Assembly: GCA_020441605.1 (NCBI GenBank)
Contig: JAGRLX010000135.1
Span: 1-64,000, forward strand
Length of the DNA stretch: 64,000 bases
From: Alphaproteobacteria bacterium
Lineage (GTDB): Bacteria; Pseudomonadota; Alphaproteobacteria; Rhizobiales; Aestuariivirgaceae
Direction: 5' to 3'
The position numbers were made by a program, and so were the translations under genes. The notes under the pieces were generated by a model that saw only the letters and a list, made by a program, of their open reading frames with translations, had not been told where the DNA came from and made no database searches. This document shows positions 38,225 to 47,272 of the stretch, one piece after another. Each line of letters begins with the position of its first letter. Position 1 is the stretch's first letter.

Positions 38225-39525
38225 CCGACTTCTCGCCGCGTGAGATTGTTTCTGAACTTGACCGCCATATCGTCGGCCAGATGGACGCCAAGAGGGCAGT
38301 CGCCATCGCACTGAGGAACCGCTGGCGCCGTAAACAATTGCAGGGCCCAATGCGCGAAGAGGTGATGCCGAAGAACATCCTCATGATCGGCCCCACGGGT
38401 GTTGGAAAGACCGAGATCGCCAGGCGGCTGGCCAAGCTCGCAAATGCGCCCTTTATCAAGGTCGAGGCAACCAAATTTACCGAAGTGGGCTATGTCGGCC
38501 GGGATGTTGACCAGATTATCCGCGACCTTGTCGAAGTCGGTATTTCGATGGCGAAGGCGGCCCGCCGCAAGGACGTGGAGGCACACGCCCACTTGAATGC
38601 GGAGGCGCGGGTCATCGACGCATTGGTGGGCAGTAACGCTTCAGAAGCAACGCGCGAGGCCTTTCGGCGCAAACTTAGGGCAGGTGAACTCGATCAGAAG
38701 GAAATCGAGGTGCAGGTGGCCGATACGGGCGGATTACCCAGTTTCGACCTTCCGGGCATGCCGGGCTCTTCAGCGAGCGTCATCAATCTTTCGGACATGC
38801 TGGGCAAGGCCTTCGGCGGCCGCACGAAGGCTCGCCGATTGACCGTCAAGGCCAGCCATGAGGTTCTTCTTGCGGAAGAATCCGACAAGTTGCTCGATCA
38901 GGAACAAGTCGTCCAAGATGCAATCTCTGCTGTCGAAAACAATGGCATCGTGTTTCTCGATGAAGTTGACAAGATCTGTGCGCGCTCGGAGCGCCAGGGC
39001 GCCGATGTGAGTCGCGAGGGTGTCCAGAGGGATCTTTTGCCCCTGATCGAAGGAACGGTCGTGTCGACGAAGCATGGTGCGGTGAAGACCGACCACATTC
39101 TGTTCATCGCCTCGGGCGCCTTCCATATTGCCAAACCTTCCGATCTCCTTCCGGAACTCCAGGGCCGGCTTCCGATTCGCGTCGAACTCAAGGCTCTCGG
39201 TCGCGATGATTTCAAACGCATCCTTACGGAGCCCGAGGCAAGCCTTCTCAAGCAATACAAAGCCTTGCTCGCCACAGAAGGTGTGGAATTGGAGTTCACT
39301 ACAGACGGGATCAATGCAATTGCAGCTATTGCGGCAGACGCAAATTCGTCAATCGAAAACATTGGAGCCCGTAGGCTTCAGACTGTCCTGGAGCGTGTCC
39401 TCGACGAGGTGAGCTTCACCGCTACCGACAGATCGGGCGAATCCATCATGATCGATGGCGACTATGTCAATAAGCATGTCGGAGACCTTGCAAAGAACGC
39501 CGACTTGTCCAAATTCATCCTCTGA
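38221..39525 (+). CDS. hslU: ATP-dependent protease ATPase subunit HslU
   Basis: A 434-residue AAA+ unfoldase that feeds substrates to HslV. Features: [16 protein letters not shown] at the N-terminus, Walker [15 protein letters not shown] (about residue 58), [16 protein letters not shown] (pore GYVG), an I-domain (about 105-230), Walker [13 protein letters not shown] and the C-terminal LSKFIL tail that docks into HslV. The last 11 bases overlap the convergent XRE-family gene. Confidence 0.98.
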   Translation: MTDFSPREIVSELDRHIVGQMDAKRAVAIALRNRWRRKQLQGPMREEVMPKNILMIGPTGVGKTEIARRLAKLANAPFIKVEATKFTEVGYVGRDVDQIIRDLVEVGISMAKAARRKDVEAHAHLNAEARVIDALVGSNASEATREAFRRKLRAGELDQKEIEVQVADTGGLPSFDLPGMPGSSASVINLSDMLGKAFGGRTKARRLTVKASHEVLLAEESDKLLDQEQVVQDAISAVENNGIVFLDEVDKICARSERQGADVSREGVQRDLLPLIEGTVVSTKHGAVKTDHILFIASGAFHIAKPSDLLPELQGRLPIRVELKALGRDDFKRILTEPEASLLKQYKALLATEGVELEFTTDGINAIAAIAADANSSIENIGARRLQTVLERVLDEVSFTATDRSGESIMIDGDYVNKHVGDLAKNADLSKFIL

Positions 39526-39886
39526 TCCGGTGCCGTCCGCGATCCAAGACCATCAGGATTTCATCGAGTGATGCCTGATCCAGTTTGCCGATCTCGTCAG
39601 CCAGGCGATTTGCCACCTCGGTAGCCTTCGGCGAAAGTCCGGATGTATCGATCGTAATACGGGGGTGGGATATGCGAGCCAGCCTGACGACCTCCTCAGC
39701 ATCATCCCATATGATGTTGAAATAGGTCAGGATGCGCTGGATAAGATGCCATCCGGGTCGGCCCCGCTTCCCGTGTTCCAGCGCCGAAAGATAGGCCGAG
39801 GATACACCAATCTCTCGTGCCATGTCCTTGAGTGTCACGCCTCGCTCTTGGCGTAGCCTTCGCATGCGATCGCCGAAAGGAGTCAT
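39515..39886 (-). CDS. XRE-family helix-turn-helix regulator
   Basis: A 123-residue regulator with an N-terminal Cro/C1 helix-turn-helix ([32 protein letters not shown], residues about 11-42, given here as one conserved fold) and a helical C-terminus with [24 protein letters not shown]. Targets are unknown. Its ATG overlaps the smr stop as ATGA, so it is the last cistron of tim44-mltA-smr-xre. The coupling suggests a conserved but unexplained link with the cell-wall lytic enzyme. It overlaps hslU by 11 bases tail to tail. Confidence 0.9.
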   Translation of the reverse strand: MTPFGDRMRRLRQERGVTLKDMAREIGVSSAYLSALEHGKRGRPGWHLIQRILTYFNIIWDDAEEVVRLARISHPRITIDTSGLSPKATEVANRLADEIGKLDQASLDEILMVLDRGRHRIRG

Positions 39887-40455
39887 CGCCGTTCTCGAAT
39901 TCTCCGCAGCTTGACATAGAGCGCGCCTCCGCCGCCGTGCTTCGGATGGGCCGGTTGATATCCGCTGATGACAACCCGAAATGGATGCTCATGGAACCAG
40001 TCTGGTACTAACCTTCGCAGCCGACCCTGCCGCTCTTGCGTATGAAAGAGTGATGTTCCATGCAAGGTATGACGTGCAAAGGGTGAGTCACCCTTGCCGG
40101 TAATGACGAGCACGGTACGTAGCCCCTGAGACTGACACCCTGTGAGAAACTGAAGCAATTTCACCCGGGCCATCTCCACTCCAACACCGTGAAGATCGAT
40201 GCGGCCATCTATGTCGACCTGGCCTCTCAGCATACGTTGCGCAGTACGCCGGTCGAACCCTGTGAACGGTGGCGGCGCATGGACCACATTGTTGGGCACG
40301 TGAATATGCGGGACAGAAATTCGCTGCGCAGCCTTCGGAATGTCAACTGCCACCGACGGCAGGGGGGACTTCCGCGGCCGATGGCGTTGAGCGAGTGGTT
40401 TCACCGTTTTCACCACCTCATCCCAAAGATCATAGTCTGGTGGCTTGCCGCTCAT
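39883..40455 (-). CDS. Smr/MutS2 domain protein
   Basis: A 190-residue stand-alone Smr protein. The basic N-terminal half (about 1-80) looks disordered. The Smr domain follows with IDLHGVGVEMARVKLLQFL (DLHG motif, about residue 98), VLVITGKGDS and the C-terminal GGGGALYVKLRR. Smr domains have nuclease activity on nucleic acids in several families, and this protein's substrate is unknown. The start overlaps the mltA stop as ATGA and the end overlaps the XRE gene as ATGA, showing tight coupling. Confidence 0.93.
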   Translation of the reverse strand: MSGKPPDYDLWDEVVKTVKPLAQRHRPRKSPLPSVAVDIPKAAQRISVPHIHVPNNVVHAPPPFTGFDRRTAQRMLRGQVDIDGRIDLHGVGVEMARVKLLQFLTGCQSQGLRTVLVITGKGDSPFARHTLHGTSLFHTQERQGRLRRLVPDWFHEHPFRVVISGYQPAHPKHGGGGALYVKLRRIRERR

Positions 40456-41621
40456 CGCTCGGCATTGACCCTGGTGGCGACCGCTTTTGGCAATAGAACA
40501 ATCATGCGGCCTGGGCTCTTCATGTGACCGGCCGTCTCTGAGGCCTCGATTCCCATGCCCCAGAATACATCACCCCTGGCATGCCCGATGATTGCGGATC
40601 CGGTATCCTGACTGATCAGCAGTCTCCGGAATTCTTCGTGCCGGGTACTGTCAATTGGTCGTGTTGTCTCCAGCCAAACAGGCGTACCATATGCCCAGAT
40701 CTTGCGATCAATGGCCAGACTGCGTGATGGCGTGAGCGGAACACCCTGTGCACCGATTGGCCCCAGCAGGGGGTCCGAGGTGGTCATTTCCCTGAAGAAG
40801 ACATATGATTCATTCTGCCACATCAAGTCACGCGCTTCGGCCGGGTTATCCTTCATCCACCGCCTGATGGCCTGCATCGATATTCTGTTCCTTGGGACAA
40901 GTCCCCGGCTCACGAGTATGGCGCCAATTCCGGTGTATGGCAGACCGGACTTCATGCCATAGGACAGCCTCATGTAAGTGCCATCGGGCAGCCGTACGCG
41001 GCCAGATCCTTGCACCTGAATAAAGAATGCATCAGCCCAGTCCTTGAGCCAGACAATCTCCAAATTGCGGCCAGCCAGTGCTCCTTCTTCGATTTGCTTT
41101 CTGGTAAAGAAGGGTAGTGGTCTGCCATTGGTCTTCCGACCGTAATGCAAACCCGTGGTATGCGTGTCATCCTCATCAAAGGCCACAAGTTCCGGCGGCG
41201 GTCGGTAGAGAGGAACGCGATAGATGCTCGAGGCTGACCTACTGCCCTCTGCTTCAGCTTCGAAGTAGCCGGTGAACAGGCCTTCCGGCCGATCCCGATC
41301 AATCACAACATAAGTTCTGAAATGGCTCTCAAAAAACCTGCGGGGGTCAGTTGCTTTGGCTGCTGATTTGCAGGTTTGCAGCCAATCTTCCCGCGTTCCG
41401 CCGAAGCGGATTGGTCGGCTGAATTGCCGACCATCACCAGCGATTTCCCTGCAAGATCGTTTGAAGACATCCAATGCCGCAGCGTGATCCTCTTCGACCC
41501 AGCCTTCCAAGGCGCCAAAATCAACTGGCGAGAGAGTCACATTGGCCAATGATGACATTTCAAAGACCATAGTTAGGATCATAAATGGAAGCGCAATTCT
41601 GTCCGGCAGCCTGACCCTCAC
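40452..41621 (-). CDS. mltA: Membrane-bound lytic murein transglycosylase A
   Basis: A peptidoglycan lytic transglycosylase of 389 residues. A hydrophobic N-terminal stretch (RIALPFMILTMVFEMSSLA) is probably a signal peptide, with no obvious lipobox. The MltA domain has LFTGYFEAEAEGS, PLPFFTRKQIEEG, IQVQGSGRVRLPDG and the 3D domain with the catalytic aspartate in ISQDTGSAIIGHARGDVFWG (about residue 345). I place the start at GTG 41621, which overlaps the tim44 stop as GTGA. The upstream TTG at 41651 is less likely. Confidence 0.93.
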   Translation of the reverse strand: MRVRLPDRIALPFMILTMVFEMSSLANVTLSPVDFGALEGWVEEDHAAALDVFKRSCREIAGDGRQFSRPIRFGGTREDWLQTCKSAAKATDPRRFFESHFRTYVVIDRDRPEGLFTGYFEAEAEGSRSASSIYRVPLYRPPPELVAFDEDDTHTTGLHYGRKTNGRPLPFFTRKQIEEGALAGRNLEIVWLKDWADAFFIQVQGSGRVRLPDGTYMRLSYGMKSGLPYTGIGAILVSRGLVPRNRISMQAIRRWMKDNPAEARDLMWQNESYVFFREMTTSDPLLGPIGAQGVPLTPSRSLAIDRKIWAYGTPVWLETTRPIDSTRHEEFRRLLISQDTGSAIIGHARGDVFWGMGIEASETAGHMKSPGRMIVLLPKAVATRVNAER

Positions 41622-42343
41622 ATCGGTTCTTGGGTGGCGATCAGCTTCCAATTGGGATCGCGAGAACTCGTATCGCGCTCAAATGTCCAAACATCAGTGT
41701 TCTGGCGAATTTCCTGCGGATCACCCTCGACAATCGCGCCAGTGGCTGATGTCGTCGCAGAAATGAGCTCACTGGCGAATTTCATGGTTATCAAGGCCCT
41801 CTTGCTCGCGAGGTCGGCTGAAACAAACTCGGTCGCGTCGATTCCGACAAATCGCGTCTGAACCTGGTTTCCTGCGGCCTCGCGCTGATCAATGACACCA
41901 CAGAAACCGTCGTAGACCTCGCGGGACAACAACGGCTTCAGCGCAGCCTTGTCGCCCTTCGCAAAGGCATCGACGATCATTTCATAGGCAAGCTTGGCAC
42001 CATCGATGAACTCCTTCGGCGAGAAACTGGTGTCAGCTGCCGCAATCTTCTGAAGTCCGATCGCCACGGCCGAACCGGCCTCTGCATACCCGGCCCAAAC
42101 AGGTGGCTTCGGTTCCTCCGGCACACCACGTTTGACCTCGAGGTCTTCTACATCCTTAGGAAATCGCAAGACCGTCCCACCAGGTTGATTTGTGTCGGTT
42201 TGCTGTTTACCTGCCGGGCTCGTGCCAAGAGGGTCAAATGGCGGACGCTCACTCCCCGTCCGGCTGCCGAGAACCGACCGAAGCCGCCAAAAGACGATCA
42301 CGGCGACTGCGAGTAGCAGAAGATTGAACGGGTCAAAAGCCAT
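41618..42343 (-). CDS. Tim44-like domain protein
   Basis: A 241-residue protein with one N-terminal membrane helix (FNLLLLAVAVIVFWRL, about residues 6-21), a polar linker, and a C-terminal Tim44-like domain (about 105-241) with SPKEFIDGAKLAYEMIVDAFAKGDKAALKPLL and ISATTSATGAIVEG. Bacterial homologues (TimA) are inner-membrane proteins implicated in envelope or respiratory complex biogenesis. The exact role is unknown. It heads the leftward tim44-mltA-smr-xre operon, opposite fxsA. The fxsA/secB neighbourhood is conserved in rhizobia. Confidence 0.92.
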   Translation of the reverse strand: MAFDPFNLLLLAVAVIVFWRLRSVLGSRTGSERPPFDPLGTSPAGKQQTDTNQPGGTVLRFPKDVEDLEVKRGVPEEPKPPVWAGYAEAGSAVAIGLQKIAAADTSFSPKEFIDGAKLAYEMIVDAFAKGDKAALKPLLSREVYDGFCGVIDQREAAGNQVQTRFVGIDATEFVSADLASKRALITMKFASELISATTSATGAIVEGDPQEIRQNTDVWTFERDTSSRDPNWKLIATQEPM

Positions 42344-42461
42344 CTTACATGGTCCCAGAGTGGACTGGTTTCCGCCAGTCGAGAACGTTTGAAGCTGAAA
42401 TTCCGATCTCCTATATATAACTGCGTGTTTCGAATATCCAATCCGAAAGGTTCTGCCGCTG

Positions 42462-42944
42462 TTGCGTTATATTCCGCTGTTTTTCCTGCTCGGCTTTGCG
42501 CTGGAATTGCTTTCGCTATTATGGGTGGGAAGCAGGATCGGTATCCTGGCCACTCTGTTGCTCGTCATAGGCAGTGGTATGGCCGGATTGTCAGTGATCA
42601 GAATTACGGGTCTACGACTCTCCGAGAGCTTGCGGGTTGCTAGCGCCGGCGGTCGAGGGCTAGAGATCAAATCGTCTGCAGTATTCGCTAAGTTCCTGGC
42701 GGCCATCCTGCTGATCATCCCTGGATTCGTATCGGATGTTATTGCGCTCTTCCTACTTTTCGGACCTACGAGGCGCTGGCTGAGACAATGGCTAAACGGT
42801 TGGATCATGTTTCTCACTCCCGAGCCAGGGTATCGTGAAGGGCACAAGGGGAATACGGGAGTTGTGATAGATGGCGAGGCATCGGAGGTCCACGACGACG
42901 CTCTTCGAGGGGGTAGGCGTTTTCCCAGAGGTACTGACGTTTGA
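42462..42944 (+). CDS. fxsA: FxsA family membrane protein
   Basis: A 160-residue FxsA-like protein with two N-terminal membrane helices (about residues 2-45), the conserved GLRLSESLRVASAGG region, and a third helix FLAAILLIIPGFVSDVIALFLLFGPTRRWL. FxsA in E. coli affects phage T7 exclusion, and its cellular function is unknown. The start is a TTG at 42462. The 118-base gap to divergent tim44 contains an AT-rich CTATATATAA stretch that could be a -10 region. SecB follows 72 bases downstream. Confidence 0.9.
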   Translation: MRYIPLFFLLGFALELLSLLWVGSRIGILATLLLVIGSGMAGLSVIRITGLRLSESLRVASAGGRGLEIKSSAVFAKFLAAILLIIPGFVSDVIALFLLFGPTRRWLRQWLNGWIMFLTPEPGYREGHKGNTGVVIDGEASEVHDDALRGGRRFPRGTDV

Positions 42945-43016
42945 AGACTGTCGCATCCTTGCGATGTGGGTTCTGGCATGATAGCCATGCCCTGATCAAA
43001 TACAGAGGCCTTCAAT

Positions 43017-43583
43017 ATGACCAAGACTCCCAAAAAGGCAGCAGCCAAGACCGGCAATGGCAGTGAATCTGCTGAGTTGCCTGAGGTACATGCTACAGAA
43101 TCTGCGGTGCCTGACATCAAGATCGAAGCTCAGCAATCGCAACCTGGTGCGCAGCCGTCGATGCGTATTCTGGGTCAGTATCTGAAGGATCTGAGTTTCG
43201 AGAATCCCAACGCGCCGCAGTCATTGGCGCCGCAGTCGTCACAACCGGACATTAATATCGCAGTCAATGTAAATGCAAAAAATCTGGCGCCTACGGATTA
43301 CGAAGTAGAACTCCATCTCGATGCCAAGGCGACGCTTCAAGGGAAGGTTGTTTTTGCTGCGGAGTTGATTTACGCGGGTGCTTTCAGACTCGAGAATTTT
43401 CCCCAGAATATGTTGCATCCGGCAGTGTTAATCGAATGCCCTCGGATGCTGTTTCCCTTTGCCCGGCAAATTCTTGCTGATGCAACGCGCAATGGTGGCT
43501 TTCCGCCCCTCATGCTCGACCCTATTGACTTCGCCGGAATGTATCAGAAGCGGATACAGCAACAATCCGCGGCTAAGGCCTAA
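43017..43583 (+). CDS. secB: Protein-export chaperone SecB
   Basis: This cytosolic tetrameric chaperone keeps precursors export-competent for SecA. The 188-residue protein has a non-conserved Ala/Glu/Gln-rich N-terminal extension (about 1-40), then MRILGQYLKDLSFENPNAP and the conserved core with EVELHLDAKATLQGK, GAFRLENFPQNMLHPAVLIECPRMLFPFARQIL (two conserved strands), NGGFPPLMLDPIDFAGMYQ. Alphaproteobacterial SecB proteins carry similar extensions. It converges on dnaQ with a 48-base gap and no clear hairpin. Confidence 0.97.
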   Translation: MTKTPKKAAAKTGNGSESAELPEVHATESAVPDIKIEAQQSQPGAQPSMRILGQYLKDLSFENPNAPQSLAPQSSQPDINIAVNVNAKNLAPTDYEVELHLDAKATLQGKVVFAAELIYAGAFRLENFPQNMLHPAVLIECPRMLFPFARQILADATRNGGFPPLMLDPIDFAGMYQKRIQQQSAAKA

Positions 43584-43631
43584 ACAACAACACAGATATC
43601 TCGAGCTTAGAAGAAAATGCGGTACATGATC

Positions 43632-44321
43632 TTATGATCGGCTATGCCATATGGCGTGTGCACCTAAGCTCAAGACAAATTCTGCATGACGTTGACGATC
43701 CTCAGCCGAAAGGCGCGATGTCAGTTTGCGAGGCCTGGACAGAGATCTATATTCGATGTTTGCGGTTTTAGACGTCTTCGGCTTTTCTGCTGCCAATAGC
43801 ATCGCAGTCTGGCGGCCGCCGATCAGTTCAATATAGACCTCAGCCAGCAGCTCTGAATCCAGAAGCGCTCCATGTTTCGTACGTCGGGAGAGATCGACGC
43901 CATAACGCTTGCAGAGTGCATCTAGACTGTTTGGACCCATCGGGTGCCGCTGCCGCGCCAGTTGCAGGCTGTCGACAACCCTCGTGGATGGAATCGCCGG
44001 TCGTCCCAGATAGGAAAGCTCGGCATTGATGAAAGCCATGTCAAAGCTGGCATTGTGGATGATCAGCGGCGAATCCAAAACAAATGTGAGGAAATCTTCT
44101 ACCACGTCCTTGAACAGTGGCTTGTCGCGCAGGAATTCTGCCGACAATCCGTGAACAGCCTGGGCCTCCGGAGGCATATCCCGTTCAGGATTGAGATAGA
44201 CGTGGAAGGTCGAACCTGTAGGCACATGGTTGAGAAGCTCCAGTGCACCAATTTCGACAATCCGATGGCCGGTCGCAGGATCGAGGCCCGTCGTCTCCGT
44301 ATCAAGAATGATTTCTCTCAT
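43632..44321 (-). CDS. dnaQ: DNA polymerase III epsilon (proofreading) subunit
   Basis: This 3'-5' exonuclease of 229 residues has Exo I ILDTETTGLDP (Asp, Glu, about residues 6-8), Exo II HNASFDMAFINAEL and Exo III HGALLDSELLAEVYIEL. It proofreads within the replicative polymerase. The start overlaps the coaE stop by one base (TAATG). It is the last gene of the leftward PPDK-regulator-maf-aroE-coaE-dnaQ operon, an arrangement shared with many rhizobia and Caulobacter near the origin. Confidence 0.97.
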   Translation of the reverse strand: MREIILDTETTGLDPATGHRIVEIGALELLNHVPTGSTFHVYLNPERDMPPEAQAVHGLSAEFLRDKPLFKDVVEDFLTFVLDSPLIIHNASFDMAFINAELSYLGRPAIPSTRVVDSLQLARQRHPMGPNSLDALCKRYGVDLSRRTKHGALLDSELLAEVYIELIGGRQTAMLLAAEKPKTSKTANIEYRSLSRPRKLTSRLSAEDRQRHAEFVLSLGAHAIWHSRS

Positions 44322-44926
44322 TATTTGTGACCGTCCTTAAGCATCTCCAATTCTGAAAATATCCGCCTCACTTGCTGACGCGCCGACTCAAGCCCTGCCG
44401 ATGTGTCAATGACATAGTCTGCCCGGGATCGCTTTTCATCGTCCGATACCTGTCGACTCAGAATCAATTCGAGCTTTTCCGGGGTCATGTTCGGCCTCGC
44501 GAGGGCCCGTTGCATCTGCAAAGACTGTGGCGCCGTCACGACAACGACCCTGTCGACCATGTCTTGTTGACGGGTTTCATACAATAGAGGGATATCCAGC
44601 ACAGCGATGCTTTCGCCCCGTGCTTTGCAAGCGGCGAGAAATTTCGATCGCGACGCGCTGACGAGAGGATGAACGATATTTTCGACCGCACGCAGTATTG
44701 TCGGATCTTCCTGAATGACCCGCGACAATACATGGCGGTCTACCTGTCCATCACGGATTGCATTGGGAATCAATTGACCGATTGGGCGAACAGCTGCACC
44801 GCCCGTTGCATATAGTTCATGGACCACGGCATCACTGTCGAACACGGGAATACCCAGTTCTCGAATTAGTTCGGCCGTCTTGGTTTTTCCCATCGCAATA
44901 GAGCCGGTGAGTCCTACGATCAACAT
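44321..44926 (-). CDS. coaE: Dephospho-CoA kinase
   Basis: CoaE catalyses the last step of coenzyme A synthesis. The 201-residue P-loop kinase has GLTGSIAMGKTKTAELI (about residues 5-21), PVFDSDAVVHELY, VLDIPLLYET and DRVVVVTAP. The start overlaps aroE by seven bases, and the stop overlaps dnaQ by one base. Length is normal (about 200). Confidence 0.97.
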   Translation of the reverse strand: MLIVGLTGSIAMGKTKTAELIRELGIPVFDSDAVVHELYATGGAAVRPIGQLIPNAIRDGQVDRHVLSRVIQEDPTILRAVENIVHPLVSASRSKFLAACKARGESIAVLDIPLLYETRQQDMVDRVVVVTAPQSLQMQRALARPNMTPEKLELILSRQVSDDEKRSRADYVIDTSAGLESARQQVRRIFSELEMLKDGHK

Positions 44927-45762
44927 CTGACATACGTTGGATCAAGGTCGCGGGCGACGAGATCGTAGAGCTCTGGGGTCACTGTCGGCGTGGTTCCGAA
45001 CCAGAGCGCAAAGCCAGGAACAGCTTGATACAGTAACATTCCCAGCCCAGGAACCGTCATCAGTGCTCGTGCCCGTGCCTGATGAAGGAGAGGTGTAATA
45101 AGTGGCGAATAGACAATATCTGCTACGGTGGAATCTTCTGGAAGTCTTGCCAGGTCGATCTCGAGCGGAGGTTGAGATGTCATGCCGAGTGATGTGGTGT
45201 TGACCAAAAGGGCACAGTCTGCGAGAGCCAGGTTACGATCACTCCAGTTTACCGGGCATAATCGGGTCCCGAGTTGCCGACACATCCTTTCTGCCTTTTC
45301 CAGGGTGCGATTCACGATGGCAATCTCACTTACACCTTGATCAAGCAATGAAGTTGCAACGGCCAGCGCAGAGCCACCAGCCCCCAATATGACTGCCTTG
45401 TGGTTTTTCAGCTTTGTTTTAGGAGCATGTTCGCGCAGATTTTGTAGGAAGCCATAGCTATCCGTATTCGTACCATAGGTGGTCCCGTCGCGGATGTAGA
45501 CAGTATTCACCGCGCGGATTCGTCTTGTGTCGTCATCCGCCGGTTTCACGACGCTGAAGGCTGCTTCCTTGTGTGGCAACGTGACGTTGCAGCCCACAAA
45601 TTCACTCGACTGGATTGTCAAGAGAAATGCCTTTAGTTCATCCGGTGGTATGGCCAGCTTGGTGTAAGTTCCAGCGATGCGGTAAAGTGACAACCAATAA
45701 TTGTGAATGATTGGTGACCGTGAATGGCCAATTGGCCAGCCGATGACGCATGCCCGAGTCAT
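44920..45762 (-). CDS. aroE: Shikimate dehydrogenase
   Basis: The NADP-dependent shikimate pathway enzyme, 280 residues. Motifs: IGWPIGHSRSPIIHNYWL (substrate binding, about residues 7-24), GCNVTLPHKEAA with the catalytic lysine, NTDSYGF, and the nucleotide site VILGAGGSALAVATSLLDQGVSEI, then YSPLITPLL. It overlaps maf as ATGA and coaE by seven bases. Codons are noticeably less GC-rich than in genes at the left of the window. Confidence 0.97.
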   Translation of the reverse strand: MTRACVIGWPIGHSRSPIIHNYWLSLYRIAGTYTKLAIPPDELKAFLLTIQSSEFVGCNVTLPHKEAAFSVVKPADDDTRRIRAVNTVYIRDGTTYGTNTDSYGFLQNLREHAPKTKLKNHKAVILGAGGSALAVATSLLDQGVSEIAIVNRTLEKAERMCRQLGTRLCPVNWSDRNLALADCALLVNTTSLGMTSQPPLEIDLARLPEDSTVADIVYSPLITPLLHQARARALMTVPGLGMLLYQAVPGFALWFGTTPTVTPELYDLVARDLDPTYVRC

Positions 45763-46346
45763 TCGATCAGGGCTCCTTGCTTGCGCAGTGCCTTGAGAAG
45801 GGGAAGCAATGGAAGACCAAGAACGGTGAAATAGTCGCCACGGATTGATTCGAAAAGTTGAATCGCTGACGTTTCAATCTTATAGCCGCCAACCGAAGTC
45901 ATAACGTCTTTCCCAGCAGTCTGCAGATATTTGTCGAGTGATGCCTCTGAAAATGAACGCATCTGGAGAGTAGCACTGTTGCAGTAGTTCCAAACTGTTC
46001 TCATATCCTTGACACAGCAGACAGCGGAAACCAACTTATGTGCCCTGCCACGCATAGCCATTAGCTGTTCTCGTGCTTGCTCTATCGAGCTCGGCTTGTG
46101 GACTGTTTGATCTTGAAAAATCAGTGTTTGATCTGCCCCAATTACCAGTGCATCACGGTTGTGGGCTGATACCGAACTGGCCTTGTGTCTTGCGAGCTGG
46201 ATCGGAATCTGCTGCGGTGTCCATCCTTGATTAGTAAATTCGAGCAAACGCTCGTCCACCTGAGGTTCTTGGACTGTAAACGATAATCCGGCGGAGGTGA
46301 GTATCTCTCGCCGTATTGAGCTGGTTGACGCAAGAATGATCCTCAT
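45759..46346 (-). CDS. maf: Maf-like nucleotide pyrophosphatase
   Basis: A 195-residue Maf/YhdE-family protein that hydrolyses nucleoside triphosphates such as dTTP/UTP or modified nucleotides to the monophosphate. Motifs: ILASTSSIRREILTSAGL (phosphate-binding Ser/Arg/Arg, about residues 4-20), DERLLEF, the aspartate in IGADQTLIF (about residue 70) and SVGGYKIE. The start overlaps the PPDK regulator gene and the stop overlaps aroE, each as ATGA. Substrate preference cannot be read here. Confidence 0.95.
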   Translation of the reverse strand: MRIILASTSSIRREILTSAGLSFTVQEPQVDERLLEFTNQGWTPQQIPIQLARHKASSVSAHNRDALVIGADQTLIFQDQTVHKPSSIEQAREQLMAMRGRAHKLVSAVCCVKDMRTVWNYCNSATLQMRSFSEASLDKYLQTAGKDVMTSVGGYKIETSAIQLFESIRGDYFTVLGLPLLPLLKALRKQGALIE

Positions 46347-47272
46347 ATGTCACTAGTCCGGATTTTTTCAGTCAACATGTTGAGGATAGAGGCGGCGGTT
46401 TCCTCGACTGATCTGCGAGTAACATCAATCATTGGCCATTGGTGATCGGTGCAAAGTGTTTTCAGAAACATGATCTCTTGGGTAATATGTCTCGGATCTG
46501 CATAATCGCCGACAGAGCTTTCATTCAGGTTCAACAACCTATGCCTTCTAATCTGAGCTATCCGCTCTGCAGTGGCAATGAGTCCTACAACTAAAGGTTT
46601 TTGAAGATCATACAATATGGGCGGGACAGGAATGTTGGGTATTATAGGTATGTTTCCTGCGCGTATTCCTCTTTGAGCAAGATAAATGCAAGTTGGAGTC
46701 TTAGACGTTCGACTTACACCTAAAAGAACGACGTCGGCCAAATGAAGATCACCGGCGTTTTGTCCGTCGTCGTGGCTCATGGCGTAGTGCAAAGCATCCA
46801 TGCGTCGAAAATAATCCGCGTTCAAGACATATTGACCAGCAACCTGTGGCTTGGTTGGAGCATTGAGGTACTGAGCCATGGTCGCCAAGATTGGATCGAG
46901 AATCGACAAGCAGGGTAACGAAAGGTTTGCACAGTGCGTTATGAGTTCACGTCGGAGGTCATTCGAGACGAGTGTAAACAGGACAATTCCCGGTTGATGT
47001 TCGATATGACGGAGAACTTTTTGGAGCTGCTTTGATGTTCGAATTAGCGAATGAATATGTTCAATGGGTTTAAACTCAGCATATTGGGCCGTTGCGGCCC
47101 GTGCCACCGCGTTCAAGGTCTCGCCAGTCGCATCCGAAACAAGATGTAGATGGTAATACCGGGTGTGGATGGTGGTAGCCCTTTTGTGGATTGGTGGGAA
47201 GCTTTGTGGATTGTGCCGATTTAGAATGAACCTGGATAGGTCGGTCGAGCAATTTAGGCAGTGGTTGTACAC
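46343..47272 (-). CDS. ppsR: Pyruvate,phosphate dikinase regulatory protein (DUF299 kinase/pyrophosphorylase)
   Basis: A bifunctional serine/threonine kinase and phosphorylase family that inactivates or reactivates PPDK or PEP synthetase. The conserved core starts HLHLVSDATGETLNAVARAATAQ (about residue 42) and contains the P-loop-like LLGVSRTSKTPTCIYLAQRG and the C-terminal RRSVEETAASIL. The only in-frame start is GTG 47272, giving 309 residues, about 30 longer than usual. Its first 120 bases contain repeated ATCCACA motifs that look like DnaA boxes, so the extension may reflect overlap with the origin. It heads the leftward maf-aroE-coaE-dnaQ operon and diverges from hemE. Confidence 0.9.
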   Translation of the reverse strand: MYNHCLNCSTDLSRFILNRHNPQSFPPIHKRATTIHTRYYHLHLVSDATGETLNAVARAATAQYAEFKPIEHIHSLIRTSKQLQKVLRHIEHQPGIVLFTLVSNDLRRELITHCANLSLPCLSILDPILATMAQYLNAPTKPQVAGQYVLNADYFRRMDALHYAMSHDDGQNAGDLHLADVVLLGVSRTSKTPTCIYLAQRGIRAGNIPIIPNIPVPPILYDLQKPLVVGLIATAERIAQIRRHRLLNLNESSVGDYADPRHITQEIMFLKTLCTDHQWPMIDVTRRSVEETAASILNMLTEKIRTSDI

